Positions 50,680-62,559 of a DNA stretch of 64,000 bases are shown piece after piece (position 1 is the first letter of the stretch; each line of letters starts with the position of its first letter). A program made the translations under genes and the position numbers. Under the pieces are notes generated by a model. That model worked only from the letters and a program-made list of their open reading frames with translations. It did no database searches and had not been told where the DNA came from. Source of the stretch: Sphagnum compactum. Lineage: Eukaryota > Bryophyta > Sphagnopsida > Sphagnales. The stretch lies in assembly GCA_965153455.1 (NCBI GenBank), contig OZ234501.1, positions 11,780,001 to 11,844,000 of the forward strand, written 5' to 3'.

Positions 50680-53600
50680 ATGACAGTTCATTTCATAGAA
50701 AAAGGTGTAAATAGCTCCTGTCTCTATAACATCTGTTGTTGTAAGCACTCCTCTCTTAAACCAAAGATCTGCAGTTAAACTTCAGAAAACAGATTGGGAA
50801 ATTGTTAGGGCTTCAGTCTTGGAGACACAATTGACAACAGATGCAGCAGAGGCTTCAACAACCCTGAGAATTTGCAAGCTCCTATAAGAAAGATAGGAAT
50901 GGCAGTGGGTGCTTCAAAAGATTTCTTCTGCTATTATGTACACATACTATTGCCAACGGTCAAGAACCACACTGCTTAAATCAGGTACCTTCTGCCCCTC
51001 TCCTCTCTCAATTCCGTATGACTCTTTGGTTTTCTTATTTTCCTTGATCACAGAAGCAATATATTTCTTTGCATGATCAATACAGGCTCCAGAAAGGAAG
51101 TACAAGAATTAAATACCTCCCGAACAAATTGATGACTTATTTTTTTGTAACTAAATTGTTGCATGTTTTGTTAGTATCCATCATAGAGGTTAATTCCATG
51201 CTTGTGTCACATTAGTGGGTTCAGACCTTCCAAATGGCAAGTGGAAAGTCTTATGAGCAGCTTAATTGATATTTTGGGGTCTTTCACTGACCCATAAGTA
51301 TGTTTTGATCAATTTTGGTACTTCTCCAACCTTGATCATTAGAAATATCCTAGTGTATTTGGAGGGTGCCTTACATCCATGAATATCTCTCCGAGAAAAG
51401 AGAAATGAATTTAACCCCTACTCCTTAAGAGTGAAATTATGCCTACTTGTAGTGCAAGACCCCGAATTGTGCAAATGATCATAATTTTCATTGGGAGATG
51501 TAACGCTCCCGTCTTATTTATAAACCTTAATTTGTTATGAGAAGATGACCAGAATGCCCGTTGTAAATGCATATTCCACCTCTTTTTCTGAATTCTCTCT
51601 TCATGAAAAATGTACAAGAAGTTAATTCTAGTTTATATGTAGTTTATTTGACAACAATAAAAAATTGATAGCAAAATTTCATGTTTTGGTTTTATTTGTG
51701 TTTGAAAAAAATTTGAACTTGTTTTATGCCCATCGCCAAATGAAAAAGGCAACCTTAGTTTTGTGAATGAAGAAATATTTCTTGTCTCCCTACTTCTAGA
51801 TGATCCTACATTGATGGGTATCATGTTTTTGAACATTCATAAATGTTAGTATAAGCATCAAGACCTTTGGCATTCAAGAATCCCGGTTGCTAAAAACTTT
51901 ATTGATTTTGTGTAGACAAGCAAGTTTTGAGTATTTGGTTAGGTGTGTAATAATTGTACAAGTGCATGTGGATTTATTTTTCTGTTTTACACTCACACTT
52001 ACCTTATTTTATATGGTATGAAATAGCTTTACACAATTTTTACGTTTATATTTATCATTTATACACATGAAGTCATACATTTAAAGCACCTCCACCGGTG
52101 CTCAGTATGTTACTCTGATAGTAGAATTAAATGTCTAAGTTTAGCTGTTTTTTTTTGGCAACCCCACCAATACACTGTAACTAGGACTGCATATACGTGG
52201 GAACTACTAATAGCATACCACCTGGACCAATCATTATGATTCACCAATCAGAAATACTGAGCCACAGTCAGATCCAATTTATTACACTCTTTTTTTTTTG
52301 GAGGTGCACAACTGTGTTGCAACTTCTACCAGCCACTGCAAGCTGCACGAATTTGGTGCAGAAAAACCAATTTCCTGAGCTAAACCGGCACATTTTGACC
52401 TTTTCACAATAAATTTTACTGTCTGGAGTCACATACTGAGTACCTGTGGAGATATTCTTACATGTGAAATGTATAGTTTTTTATGTACACTTGCACTCAA
52501 GTAAATGAAAGTAAATATTTAATTATATCTTTAATGTATTTAAGTTGATGGGGGCCTAAAATGCAATGATAGTACTAATGATAAAAACTATTACAAATAT
52601 TTAAAAATCTCAAACAAAATCTAAAAATGAATAACAACACAAGAAAATTGTTGAAATTTCAAATAGAATCAAAAAGGGAACTACAACAAAAATGATGTGT
52701 TTAAACTTCACACATATCACAAATACACCAAAAAACATTGAAACACAAGGCCAATAATGCATGTTTTTGAATGATCAAACTACATAAACATATTCTAACA
52801 CCACCACTCCCACCATCATGCTTTATTTGGACAATTCACCCATTGATGTTGTGATGTATGCTCAACAAGTAACACAAAAAAACATCCACAAACCATACAA
52901 TCATTTATATAATCATGTCCAACAAAACCAAAAACAACCCACAAATTTTTTTTAAAAAATAATCTAAAATAGAAACCAGCAAATACAAAACAAACACATA
53001 CCAAATTTACAATTACAAAAACATCATGAACACCATCAAAGATAAACACAAAAAAAAAAAATTAAAAAAAAATCAATTATTAACCCAAATCAACCACACA
53101 AAAAATAAAATCTAAAACACAAAATTAAAAAACACATACCAAATTTACAACTAATGTAGCATCTTGATGACCACTAAAGACAACCAACAAAAAAAAACCG
53201 AAACATGCCACCCCCATTTTCTATACACCATGGACCCATTAATGATCTTATAATGTACGTCCAACATTTGTCGACAACTTGACAATTATTTCACATCAAA
53301 GTAAAATCGTTTACAAACTCTAATACTTTCATAAGTGTTCATCTTTTCACCTTTCCAACAAAACTTCAACAATAACAAAAAAATCACAACAACACCAACC
53401 ACCAAAAACACCTTTGTCTCACAACATTGCAAAAGTAAACACGTGCACAAAATGTTGCAAACAACAAACAACAATAACAATTTTGAAGAATATGAACTTG
53501 CCAACAACATAGGTGCCACTACTAATGAACATAAAAGAAGTCCCTAACACTAAACACCAACCCCATATCAAAGTGAAAACATTGCCCATGTACCATACCC

Positions 53601-56240
53601 CAACCCCCAAGTTTGAACACAACAATATACTCACCTTAGTGTAAACATCACCCATAATCTAAACTCATTGTGTGAACACAATATTAAACACCATAATCTG
53701 AACACAACCCCAATTTACATGTGTAAATAGGGCAATTGAATGTAGTTTTTGCCCCCAAATGTGATAGTCCTTCCCCATTGGGGTAAGGCCTAACAGACCA
53801 GTAAACTACATATGTAATATGAAAATCACAAGCTCAAAGGTTATTATATAAGACATTGAACTAAATATTATTTATAAACATTTATTGAACCACTAAATGG
53901 GGACATCAAGTCCACATGTCAATCTAACAATTGAAAAACATATAAGTCAATAATAGAAACAAGCCAAACAAACAAGTCCATGTGTAAACAAAATAAACAA
54001 AGCCAATTGAGTCTATTTTTAAATTTAAAATACAAAAAACTAATAAGTTAACAAAATTTTCGTTTATTTTTAAAAACAAGAGAAATTTTATTTCAACATT
54101 TTTTAAGGGAATTTTAAAATTGAGTACAAATCACCATATCTTTGTTTATCACCTAGTTTTAATCAATGTTTGGAAGGTATGTGGGTACATGGTAGGAATT
54201 TACTAGGGCATGTAGACCTTAATGAACAAACAACAATTGAACAAAAGAAATAAAACACTTACATGGGTGGGTTTTTTTTGCCCATATCTTGGGAATGTTA
54301 ATGCATAGACGAGTTTTGTTTTTGTTGAAGTTCATAACATGCATCAACAAAAACATCAGGGGTATGAAAGTTAAGATTAAAGGTTAGAGCACTTGAATGT
54401 GCACCACCTAGAAAATGAATATTACATTCCATCAAACACACTATCAATCAATGGGAAAAAGGAAGGGATGATGTGATTTCATGATTTTGTATTATTGTGT
54501 TGACACATTCATATATGGTCACAAGTGTTTTTGTATCAAGGTGCATTTGAGCTTCAAGTAAACATTAAAACACCTATTTCATTTCATTTTTAATGTTTAA
54601 TGTTTGGTTTAATAATATACAAAAATTGTTGCTTTTGTTTTTGTTGCATTGATTGCACCTACCATTGGTCCTATGTTATGTTGGGCAGAAGAAAAAGAAT
54701 CCAAACCTTGATATTTCCTTTGTTGTGTTGTTTTGATTGTTATGTGATTCTGTTGTTGTTGGTCAAACTAAACCTTAAGCTTGTAGTTATTCTTTTTTCA
54801 TCATTTCACTATTGTAAAATGGATTTTAATTGAGATGTTATACATCACTTCAAAGAAAAAAGAATCACAAGGCTTTCTTTGGTTGATGTTCATCAAATGA
54901 TGCAAACATTGTTGAAAGGGGGTTGGGAATGTTGATGGTGGGGTTAGGTTTGAATCAATTAATGAATTAGTTGGAGAAATATATTTAAAGGATATCTTAC
55001 AAGTTGAAGGACATGCACAATAACAATAACAACTTTTTCAATTGTGGGTGAATAAAAAGTATTATTTTCCTTTTAATAAGACAATAAATACAGTAGCTTT
55101 CTTTAAATTCAATAGTTATGTTATTTTTGTGAATTCTCCTAAATTTCAAAAAATGCATTATATTGTGTCATTCTATCCACCAAGAATAGGTTGAATAGAA
55201 AAGAAAAATAAAATCATTTGCCATCAAAAATGTTTTATTGCATATATCAAAGACAGTGGCAAGACTACCATAACTAAACATGTCATTTTCAAGCATTCTA
55301 ATGTGTTGAATCTTCATAAAGCACAAAGAAATATTGCCAATTTAATTGTTAATGTTCAATAACCTTCTAAAAAAAAACTTATAACAAATTCCATTGTTGA
55401 ACTTTTCTTGTAATGGAATTTTTTAATAAAAAATCTAACCTTTTAAAGAAAAAACTCTCAAGGATTTGATTTTGTACATCAATAAAGGTATTCCCTTTGG
55501 AGTTATATTGATAACATATGGCTTAGGAGGCTATTCTTTTGGCAATGTGGTTGATTGAATCAACTTTTTTCAATAAAATGATATATATTTCAAAAAGTAA
55601 TCCCTAACATGGTTTTAACATGACCATAAAATGTCACGGTTTTACACTACCATTGTTAAAGCCACCATGGTCACTACCACACTTGATCTTTTGATGTCAC
55701 AAGGTGGATTTGACATTTTTTCTTTAACGATTAATTACATTTTTTTATAAATTACCATATTATCATGTCATAGCAGGTATCTTTGAGTTTCATAAAACTT
55801 TACAAGTTTCCATCATAATGCAATTGAAGGATTTGTTTGTTCATTTTTACTTATGTGACAAGGTCATTACATATGTGAAAGATGAAAATGGCAACTTGCT
55901 CATACCCTCATCACTACTCTAATAAACATAGTTTCACATGTGGTCCATTGATGCTAATAAAACCTTATTTTGTCCACTTGTCATGAACATGCCATATCCA
56001 AATGTTGATAGTATGCTATAAATGACATGAAATTTATGGTGGAATGAAAAAAAATTCCATCCAAAATGCATTATTATTTGAATAAAAAAAATTGGTTCAA
56101 AGGTATATGAACAAAAAAGATTGATTCAAAGGTATTATTCAAAGTTTTTCACTTACAAAACAGGGCATAATTCTTTGATGATGAAATGAGAAAGAAACAT
56201 TATTGATTTAATTAAAGTTTCACAATCTTATATATTAATT
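50680..56240. other. Intergenic DNA, AT-rich, no gene recognised
   Basis: The first part is presumably the MND1 3' region. From about 52.5 kb the sequence is very AT-rich, with A-rich stretches of simple (CAA)n-like composition (52.7-53.6 kb). The block 54,175-54,370 resembles 28,975-29,160 (shared words such as AATGTTAATGC and TAGA near a CCCATATCTTGG/CTATACCTTAG word). No open frame here shows a family. Confidence 0.5.
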
Positions 56241-56242
56241 CA

Positions 56243-56337
56243 CTAAGTCTGTCTGTCTGTCTATGACCGTCGGTTTTACGTCCGGTCCGTTAAACTGACA
56301 GACAGACCGACGGTCACAGACAGATTGACAAACTTAG
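56243..56337. repeat. Imperfect inverted repeat (hairpin), about 32-bp arms
   Basis: The left arm CTAAGTCTGTCTGTCTGTCT plus ATGACCGTCGGT (56,243-56,274) pairs with the right arm 56,306-56,337, which begins ACCGACGGTCACAGACAG, with a few mismatches. The spacer of about 31 bp contains another GTTTAACGGACC/ACGTCCGG-rich stretch. A GC-richer island follows to about 56,690. Confidence 0.8.
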
Positions 56338-56339
56338 TC

Positions 56340-56690
56340 CCGTTGTCGAATAAACTTGGTTGCAGGCAATCTTGGGGCCCTACGTTGTTGTCCCAGGGCA
56401 GGAAATAGAAATAAAACTCACATAACCGATGAAATACCCGACGGTTTCTTATTGCAAGTAAAGAACCGCTCAAACACAAGAGCACCGACTCGGCTTTTAC
56501 ATCGCCTGACGCCCACGCGGTATCGCATGCCATCTGCACCGTCTGGATGGTCGTTCTTGAAGAATCTAACGGCAGAGTTCGGATTCCACACGGTAGTAAG
56601 CTCAGTTAGAGAAAATTAGGGTTTGGCGCTCTGAAGGGGTTTGCTTCAGTGTAGTAGCCTCCATCGCTGCTGCTCTTTCCGTGTGTGTCT
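56340..56690. other. GC-richer island, possible gene fragment
   Basis: Between two AT-rich tracts, this stretch has balanced composition and frames open on both strands (plus 56,356-56,619; minus 56,276-56,539). One minus-strand frame reads WNPNSAVRFFKNDHPDGADG, which looks protein-like but is not a family I know. It may be a transposed fragment of a gene. Confidence 0.3.
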
Positions 56691-56694
56691 GTCA

Positions 56695-59600
56695 TATTCC
56701 GCGGAAAAGAAAATAGAAACTAAATAAATAAATAAATGCATAAAAATAGAAAAAAATGAAGATAGAAAAAATAAGAATAGAAAAAATTAAAACATGAAAC
56801 AAACATAAACAAAAAAAGTAAAAACACAAAAACTATAAAAAAGGAATGGGAACAAATGAAACAAGGAAAGGGAAATATAGTAAAATCATTTTAAAAGAAA
56901 AAAATTACAAAAAAGAATAAACCAAATAAAGAGTAGAAAATAAGAAAAAATAAAACTTATAATAATGAAGAAAAACCCTACTTGAAAAAGAACGGGGTGT
57001 GTCTTCTTTCTCCAAACTTCAAACTTGCATCCAAATAAACAAAAATACAAAAGTGAGAAAGAAACACTTTATTTTTATTATACAAAATAATAATAAAAAC
57101 AAAAAACACATAAAAAAGATAAAAGTTTTAAAAAAAAGTAAAACATGAACCAAACATTGTTGAAATAACACACACCAGTGCATTAGGCACGGGGTTCAAA
57201 CTAGTAAAATTTTAAGTCATGATGTTTTATTGTTGTGTTACATGGATGGTGTCAAGTTCAAATTTTATAATCTTTGAGCAAATGGCCATGTGCATTTATT
57301 TTTTGGTTATTTGTGATAAGGTTTATTATTATAATTATAGTTCATTTTTCCTTTGGGTTTTTTTTGTATATCTATGGTCTTGATAATTTCAAATGAACAT
57401 TAAGTGAGGTGTTGGGTAAAAAAAAATACAAAACACAAGAAAAGATATTTATTGAGATTTTTTCATCTTTAAGTAAAATTGTTGTTTAGAAAATGAAATC
57501 AACAATATGGAAACAACAACAAAAAAACCATTGTGATGTAAAAAGGTAATTACCTTTTTTATCAATCCTTTTAACCCTATTGTAGACTATCCCCAAAGGT
57601 GCAAACTATTTTCACCATTATTGTTGGCTTTCATGGTTGTAGCTATTGTCCAACAAGTAGTTGCAAAATAAAAATGCAAAGAACTATAGTTTTTTATATC
57701 AAACGAAAACTAAGTACATCTAGTTGCAAAAAATGCAAAGAACATCTATATATTTTGAAACATGCACACACCATTTGTATTCCACATTCTCCAAATACAT
57801 TTCTTCTTTCAATTTTTTTCCACAACGACATAAAGAGAATCAGTACCCAAGAAGTTCCCCACCACAAATAAATTCATGGGTCATCTTATCCATTTCTAAT
57901 TCTTTTCCTTTTATTTTTCCAAAGCCAAATTACTAATTCACTTCTAGAATATTCTTTAAATATTTTCCTAAATCAATGGAATATTTTTGGGCCCCCCCGC
58001 CTTCTAAAAGAAATAATTAAAAATTGCCCTAAAATAGTGAAATTAATTTATGAACATTCTTAATTACTATCGATGAATTGAATTTTCTAGATTACCACAT
58101 TAATATTATTTGTTCTAATTTTAATCCAAAATAAAAGTATATTTATTTTTCCTTGAAGGTAATTCAAACATATTAATTATTTCTAAGTAACACCTTTGTT
58201 TTTGTGTTTATTTCCAAGCTATCATTTCCAAGTAATTAACCATGTGCATGATTTTATTTTATTTGTGTTCAATTTTAATATTGCAAATTTTCAACTAATA
58301 AATAAATAGATTTTAATAAAATAATGTTGATTAATTAATCACAATTTCAATTTGTCAATCAATCATAAGTCTAATGAGTTAGTCTTTGTTTTACTTAGTT
58401 AATTAGCTTGAATAATTTGGTATCACTTATTAGTGTTTTGATTAATGTCATGTGATGTCATTGTTTGGAATGAATTAACTTTGAATTTCATATTATTGAT
58501 TTAATTGACCAATGTTATGTGATCTTCTTGTTGGAATTAGTTTGCTTTGAATTTTATGTTGTTGTTTGGATTGATATCATGTAATTTTATTATTTTGAGT
58601 AGATATGCTTTTGAAACATAATTCTAACTTGGTGTCATGCCATGTTTTGAGTACGTTTTGAAACAAATTGTTTAATTTGTTGGCATATGGTCTTGTTTTG
58701 AGTGTGAATGGTTTGAAATAAGTAGTTCAAAGTTGAAAATGCACTTCGCCCTAATGTGCAAATGTTAGAACATAAGGGCATTGTAAGTCAATTTCAAAGT
58801 GGTAAAAGAAAATTGCAATTGAATATGAGAAGATTGTAATTCAAGAAAGATGTTGCAAAATAGTTAATACTTAATGTAACACTGATATTTTAACATTCTA
58901 AATGACTCTATTTCTAATTGCTTAGATGTTCATAACAATTTTCACAAGTTGAATAAAGTTTTTTTACACCAAATGTATGTCATTCATGATATTGAATTTG
59001 AATTTGTTAAAACACATGTTCATTTGTTGTCTTTCCTTGGTCTAGATGATTTTGAATTTGATTTCGAGACAATGTTTGAAGAATATCTCAAATATTTGTA
59101 CATATATATACATGTTTTTACATTTTTAAAATACAAAATCTACGTGCAATCTTAGAGAAAAAACTATTTTTGTTTTTTTTTTGGGGGACAAAATTACACC
59201 AATTAGTGAAGGGGAAAAAAAGAAGAAAAAAAATTTCTACAAAGGATTTTATAGGAAAAAACTCCCAAATTTGACAAATTCACCACATTTCATTTCAAGG
59301 AAAACAAAATCAAAATCACCAAATTTAAACTAAAGGTTCAAAACATCTCATCAAAAGTAGATAAATAGCGAGGTTTCAAAAGAAATTCTACTTTTCTCTC
59401 GGACTTGTAGCCAAAAATATGGCTAAATCATCTTGTGGACGATTTCACCAACCCCACCCCACCACCTACCACAATGAAATTGAAAACAAGAAAGCTTCTA
59501 CAAGGAGAAGAAGAAGAAGAAGAGGGTTATGGTTAGAGAGTAGAGTACACACCCATTACAACAACACTTGTGTAGTAGTAGAAGTAGTAGCCTTCTATAA

Positions 59601-59700
59601 TAATGTGCAAACAAAACAAGTAAAGCATGTTGTTGTTGTTGTTGGTGTTGTTGGTGGGTGGGGCTAAAAAGATTTGCAAAATCTTAGACTTGCAAAGGCT
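56695..59700. other. AT-rich intergenic DNA with an old repeat copy
   Basis: The stretch contains the partner (about 58,400-59,100) of the repeat at 30,300-30,800, and one copy of the dispersed palindromic motif (59,407-59,443) followed by a GAAGAA tract near 59,503. No gene was recognised. Confidence 0.55.
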
Positions 59701-59720
59701 CTAAAGACTCAGTTTTTCTT

Positions 59721-60200
59721 TACCCTACCCTACCCTACTACCCTACCCTACTCTACCCTACCTAGGGTTCATTTCATTTCCTTACACTACCATACCTAGG
59801 GTTCATTTCTTTACACTACCCTACCTAGAGTCCATTTCTTTACACTATCCTACCTAGGGGTTCATTTCATTTCCTTACACTACCCTACCTAGGGTTCATT
59901 TCTTTACACTACCCTACCTAGGGGTTCATTCCATTTCCTTACACTACCTAGAGTTGATTTCATTCCTTTACACTACTTAGGGTTGATTTCATTTCTTTAC
60001 ACTACCCTACCTAGGGGTTCATTTCTTTACAATACCTAGGGTTCCTTTCTTTACAATACCTAGGGTTCCTTTCTTTACACTACCTAGGGTTCCTTTCTTT
60101 ACAATACCTAGGGTTCCTTTCTTTACACTACCTAGGGTTCCTTTCTTTACAATACCTAGGGGTTGATTTCATTTCTTTACACTACCTAGGGTTCAGTTCA
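59721..60200 (+). repeat. Minisatellite with CCTAGGGTTCATTTC units and CCCTA start
   Basis: It begins with TACCCTACCCTACTACCCTA, then about 14 units of TACACTACCTAGGGTTCATT followed by TC(ATTTC)CTT. Units come in long forms (with CCCTA and an extra ATTTC) and short forms of about 28 bp. The CCCTA/TAGGGTT words recall degenerate plant telomere repeats. It lies about 1.6 kb upstream of the lectin ATG. Confidence 0.9.
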
Positions 60201-61215
60201 TTATCCTGAGGTAGGTACATCAGGGCCCAGTGTCGCATTCCCTATGGCAACACTTGTCATCCACATTTTATCCATTGGATTCTGGACTTCCATCAATGCC
60301 AGTGTCCCATCCAATGGGTTTTTTGGTCAAATTTTGTTGTTGTTTTTTTTTTTCCCCTTTAAAAAATGGGGATTTAATTTATTTTTTTAAATTCTTCTCT
60401 TTTTGTGTGTAAATTCAACCAATTTTGCTAAATTTTTGGAAAAAAAAATTCGCCAATTTTTTTAATATAAAAAAATTTGAAAAAACAAATCCTTGGTTCC
60501 ATGATCCATGATCCATCTAGGCTAGTGTTTTTTAATATAAAAGCTACAAAGTTACCATATTATGAGTTTTAAAAAATAAAATAAAATTGGAAATCCCAAT
60601 ATTTAAACAATAGGTTCTAGCATGTGGCCAAAATATATCACAATTTCTAAACATTTTTACTTTCCTTTTGACATGTAGCCAAATTTGGCTAATTCCTCTT
60701 GTGTATGATCAACAACAACCCAACTACATCACAAATTTGAAAGAAGAAGAAGGAAAAAAAAAAAAACAGCCAACACTGAAAAATATGATTTAACTTTGTT
60801 TTTCCTAGTGTAAATTCGACCATTGAAAATGCAATGTTTTTGGGGGGGGGGGGTGGAAATTCTCCAAAACCACAAAACTGAGGAAAATAAAAAGGAAACA
60901 CTCAATAATCGTGTGAGACCATGGTCTTAACCCATCCCTCTGATCTGGCACCAACTCTGGTTACTAGACTGGTTTCAAAACATTTCCACACGTTTCATGC
61001 TTTTTGACGGCATTAAATGGACAAGATAGGATGCTCCGGAGGGAATATTCCAAGCATCTTATGAGGAATGAATGAAGCGAGGTAGAGTTCTCATACGAAG
61101 ATGAAGATGAAGAAGGAGAAGACATCCAATTTGGTTGTAAGAATCATCCAAATTGCAGTCTTAGGCGAGGAGCATAAAGTTCGCAGTTTTCGGGCCAGTG
61201 TCAAGACTCATCGTG
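60201..61215. other. Intergenic DNA upstream of the lectin gene
   Basis: The stretch contains homopolymers, one copy of the dispersed motif (60,675-60,710) with a GAAGAAGAAGG tract 30 bp later, and a 12-G run at 60,842-60,853. No coding frame was recognised. The part nearest 61.2 kb may be promoter of the lectin gene; no TATA box was evident. Confidence 0.5.
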
Positions 61216-61228
61216 TTTGAGAGCATCT

Positions 61229-61410
61229 GTGAGAGAGAGAGAGGAGAAGAGAAGAGACGAGAAGAGATTGATGCATTTGCATTGAGGTTGTTGTGAATGG
61301 ATTTCTGAGAAGCTCGTTGTGTGAGAGAGAGAGGAGAAGAGAAGAGAAGAGAAGAGATTGATGCATTTGCATTAAGGTTGTTGTGAATGGATTTCTGAGA
61401 AGCTCGTTGT
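61229..61410 (+). repeat. Two-copy tandem repeat, about 91 bp, in the lectin leader
   Basis: The two units (about 61,229-61,320 and 61,321-61,410) share a GAGA/GAAGA tract, GATTGATGCATTTGCATTNA, then GGTTGTTGTGAATGGATTTC and TGAGAAGCTCGTTGT. They are nearly identical, so this is a recent duplication. Confidence 0.88.
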
Positions 61411-61454
61411 TTAGTTTGATTCCTGTGAGCAAGTGAGTGAGTTTTGCTCGGAAA

Positions 61455-61800
61455 AGTTGCGATCTTGGTGTTGTGTTCGTGGGTGGTTGTTGTTGTTGTT
61501 GTTGTTGTTGCGATCGGCGTTACGATCGAGGTTTTGCGCAAAAGTTGCGATCTTTGCGTTGTGTTCGTGTGTCGTCGTTGTTGTTGCGACTGAAGTTGCG
61601 ATCGAGGTTTTGCGCAAAAGTTGCGATCTTTGTGTTGTATTCGTGTGTTGTTGTTGTTGTTATTGCGATCGAACTTACGATCGAGATTTTGTGCAAAACT
61701 TGTGATTTTTTGTGTGGTGGTGGTGGTGCGTGCGTGCGTGCGTGTGTGTCTTTCGTTTTTGATTTAACGCAAAAGTTGCAATCTTTGTGTTGTGGTCGCG
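61455..61800 (+). repeat. Tandem array of AAAGTTGCGATCTTTGTG units in the lectin leader
   Basis: About five imperfect units of 65-85 bp contain AAAAGTTGCGATCTTTGTGT, a TTGTGTTCGTGTGT-like word, a TTGTTGTTG tract and GCGATCGAGGTTTTGCGC. The array abuts the lectin ATG at 61,821 and is open in the lectin frame from an ATG at 61,437. Confidence 0.85.
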
Positions 61801-61820
61801 TGCTTCAAGGTTTTGTCAGG

Positions 61821-62522
61821 ATGTTTAGTGGAAGGGAGAATGCGTATGAGGGGGAGGAGTCGGAAGGGCATCATCATCACCATCATCATCACCATGAGCG
61901 TGAAGAATCCGAGGAACTTCAGCACCAGCCGCCATATGGTAGGGAGTTCGAGCCCAGGAGGGGTTATGCCGAGGAAGAATTTGTCGCTCCGGCTCCTTAC
62001 GGATACAGACCCCCAGTTCATGAGTATGGAGGAGGTCCTTATGAGGAAGGTGAGAGACCAGCTGGGTTTGGTGATACCACCTCTACTCATCATAGCAAGC
62101 ACGATGCTCAGTAGTGTTGTTCTCTGTTCCTCCTTTTGTTTCTTTGAGAATCCTGAGGACATGAGGATTTGCTGAAGAGGAAGATGATGAGAACATCGGT
62201 GAGAAGTACTTTTGATTTTTGTCTGATGGGAATCTGATTCAGTTCATTTTGGTGCAATGTAGGTGGTCCTTATGGGACAGTTGTGCACCAAAACTCTCCA
62301 TATGCCCATGCACCTCCACCGCCAGCACCGGCACCAGTGCACAGAGGTGGAGAAGAGCAGCAGCGCCATCACAGGGTAGACATACCTGGGCGCTTGGTGA
62401 GAATCTTCTGCAAAGCTAACCCTAATTTTCACGTGTCTGTGCGACCCGGGAAAGGAGTTGTTATGGCTCCTTTCAATCCTCATGATGACTATCAGGTATG
62501 TCCATGCTTTGAAACATGGCCA

Positions 62523-62559
<37 letters not shown>

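Noticed and set aside
61411-61617. Minus-strand poly-Thr/Asn frames
   Set aside because: They are antisense of the TTG/GTT tracts in the lectin leader array.
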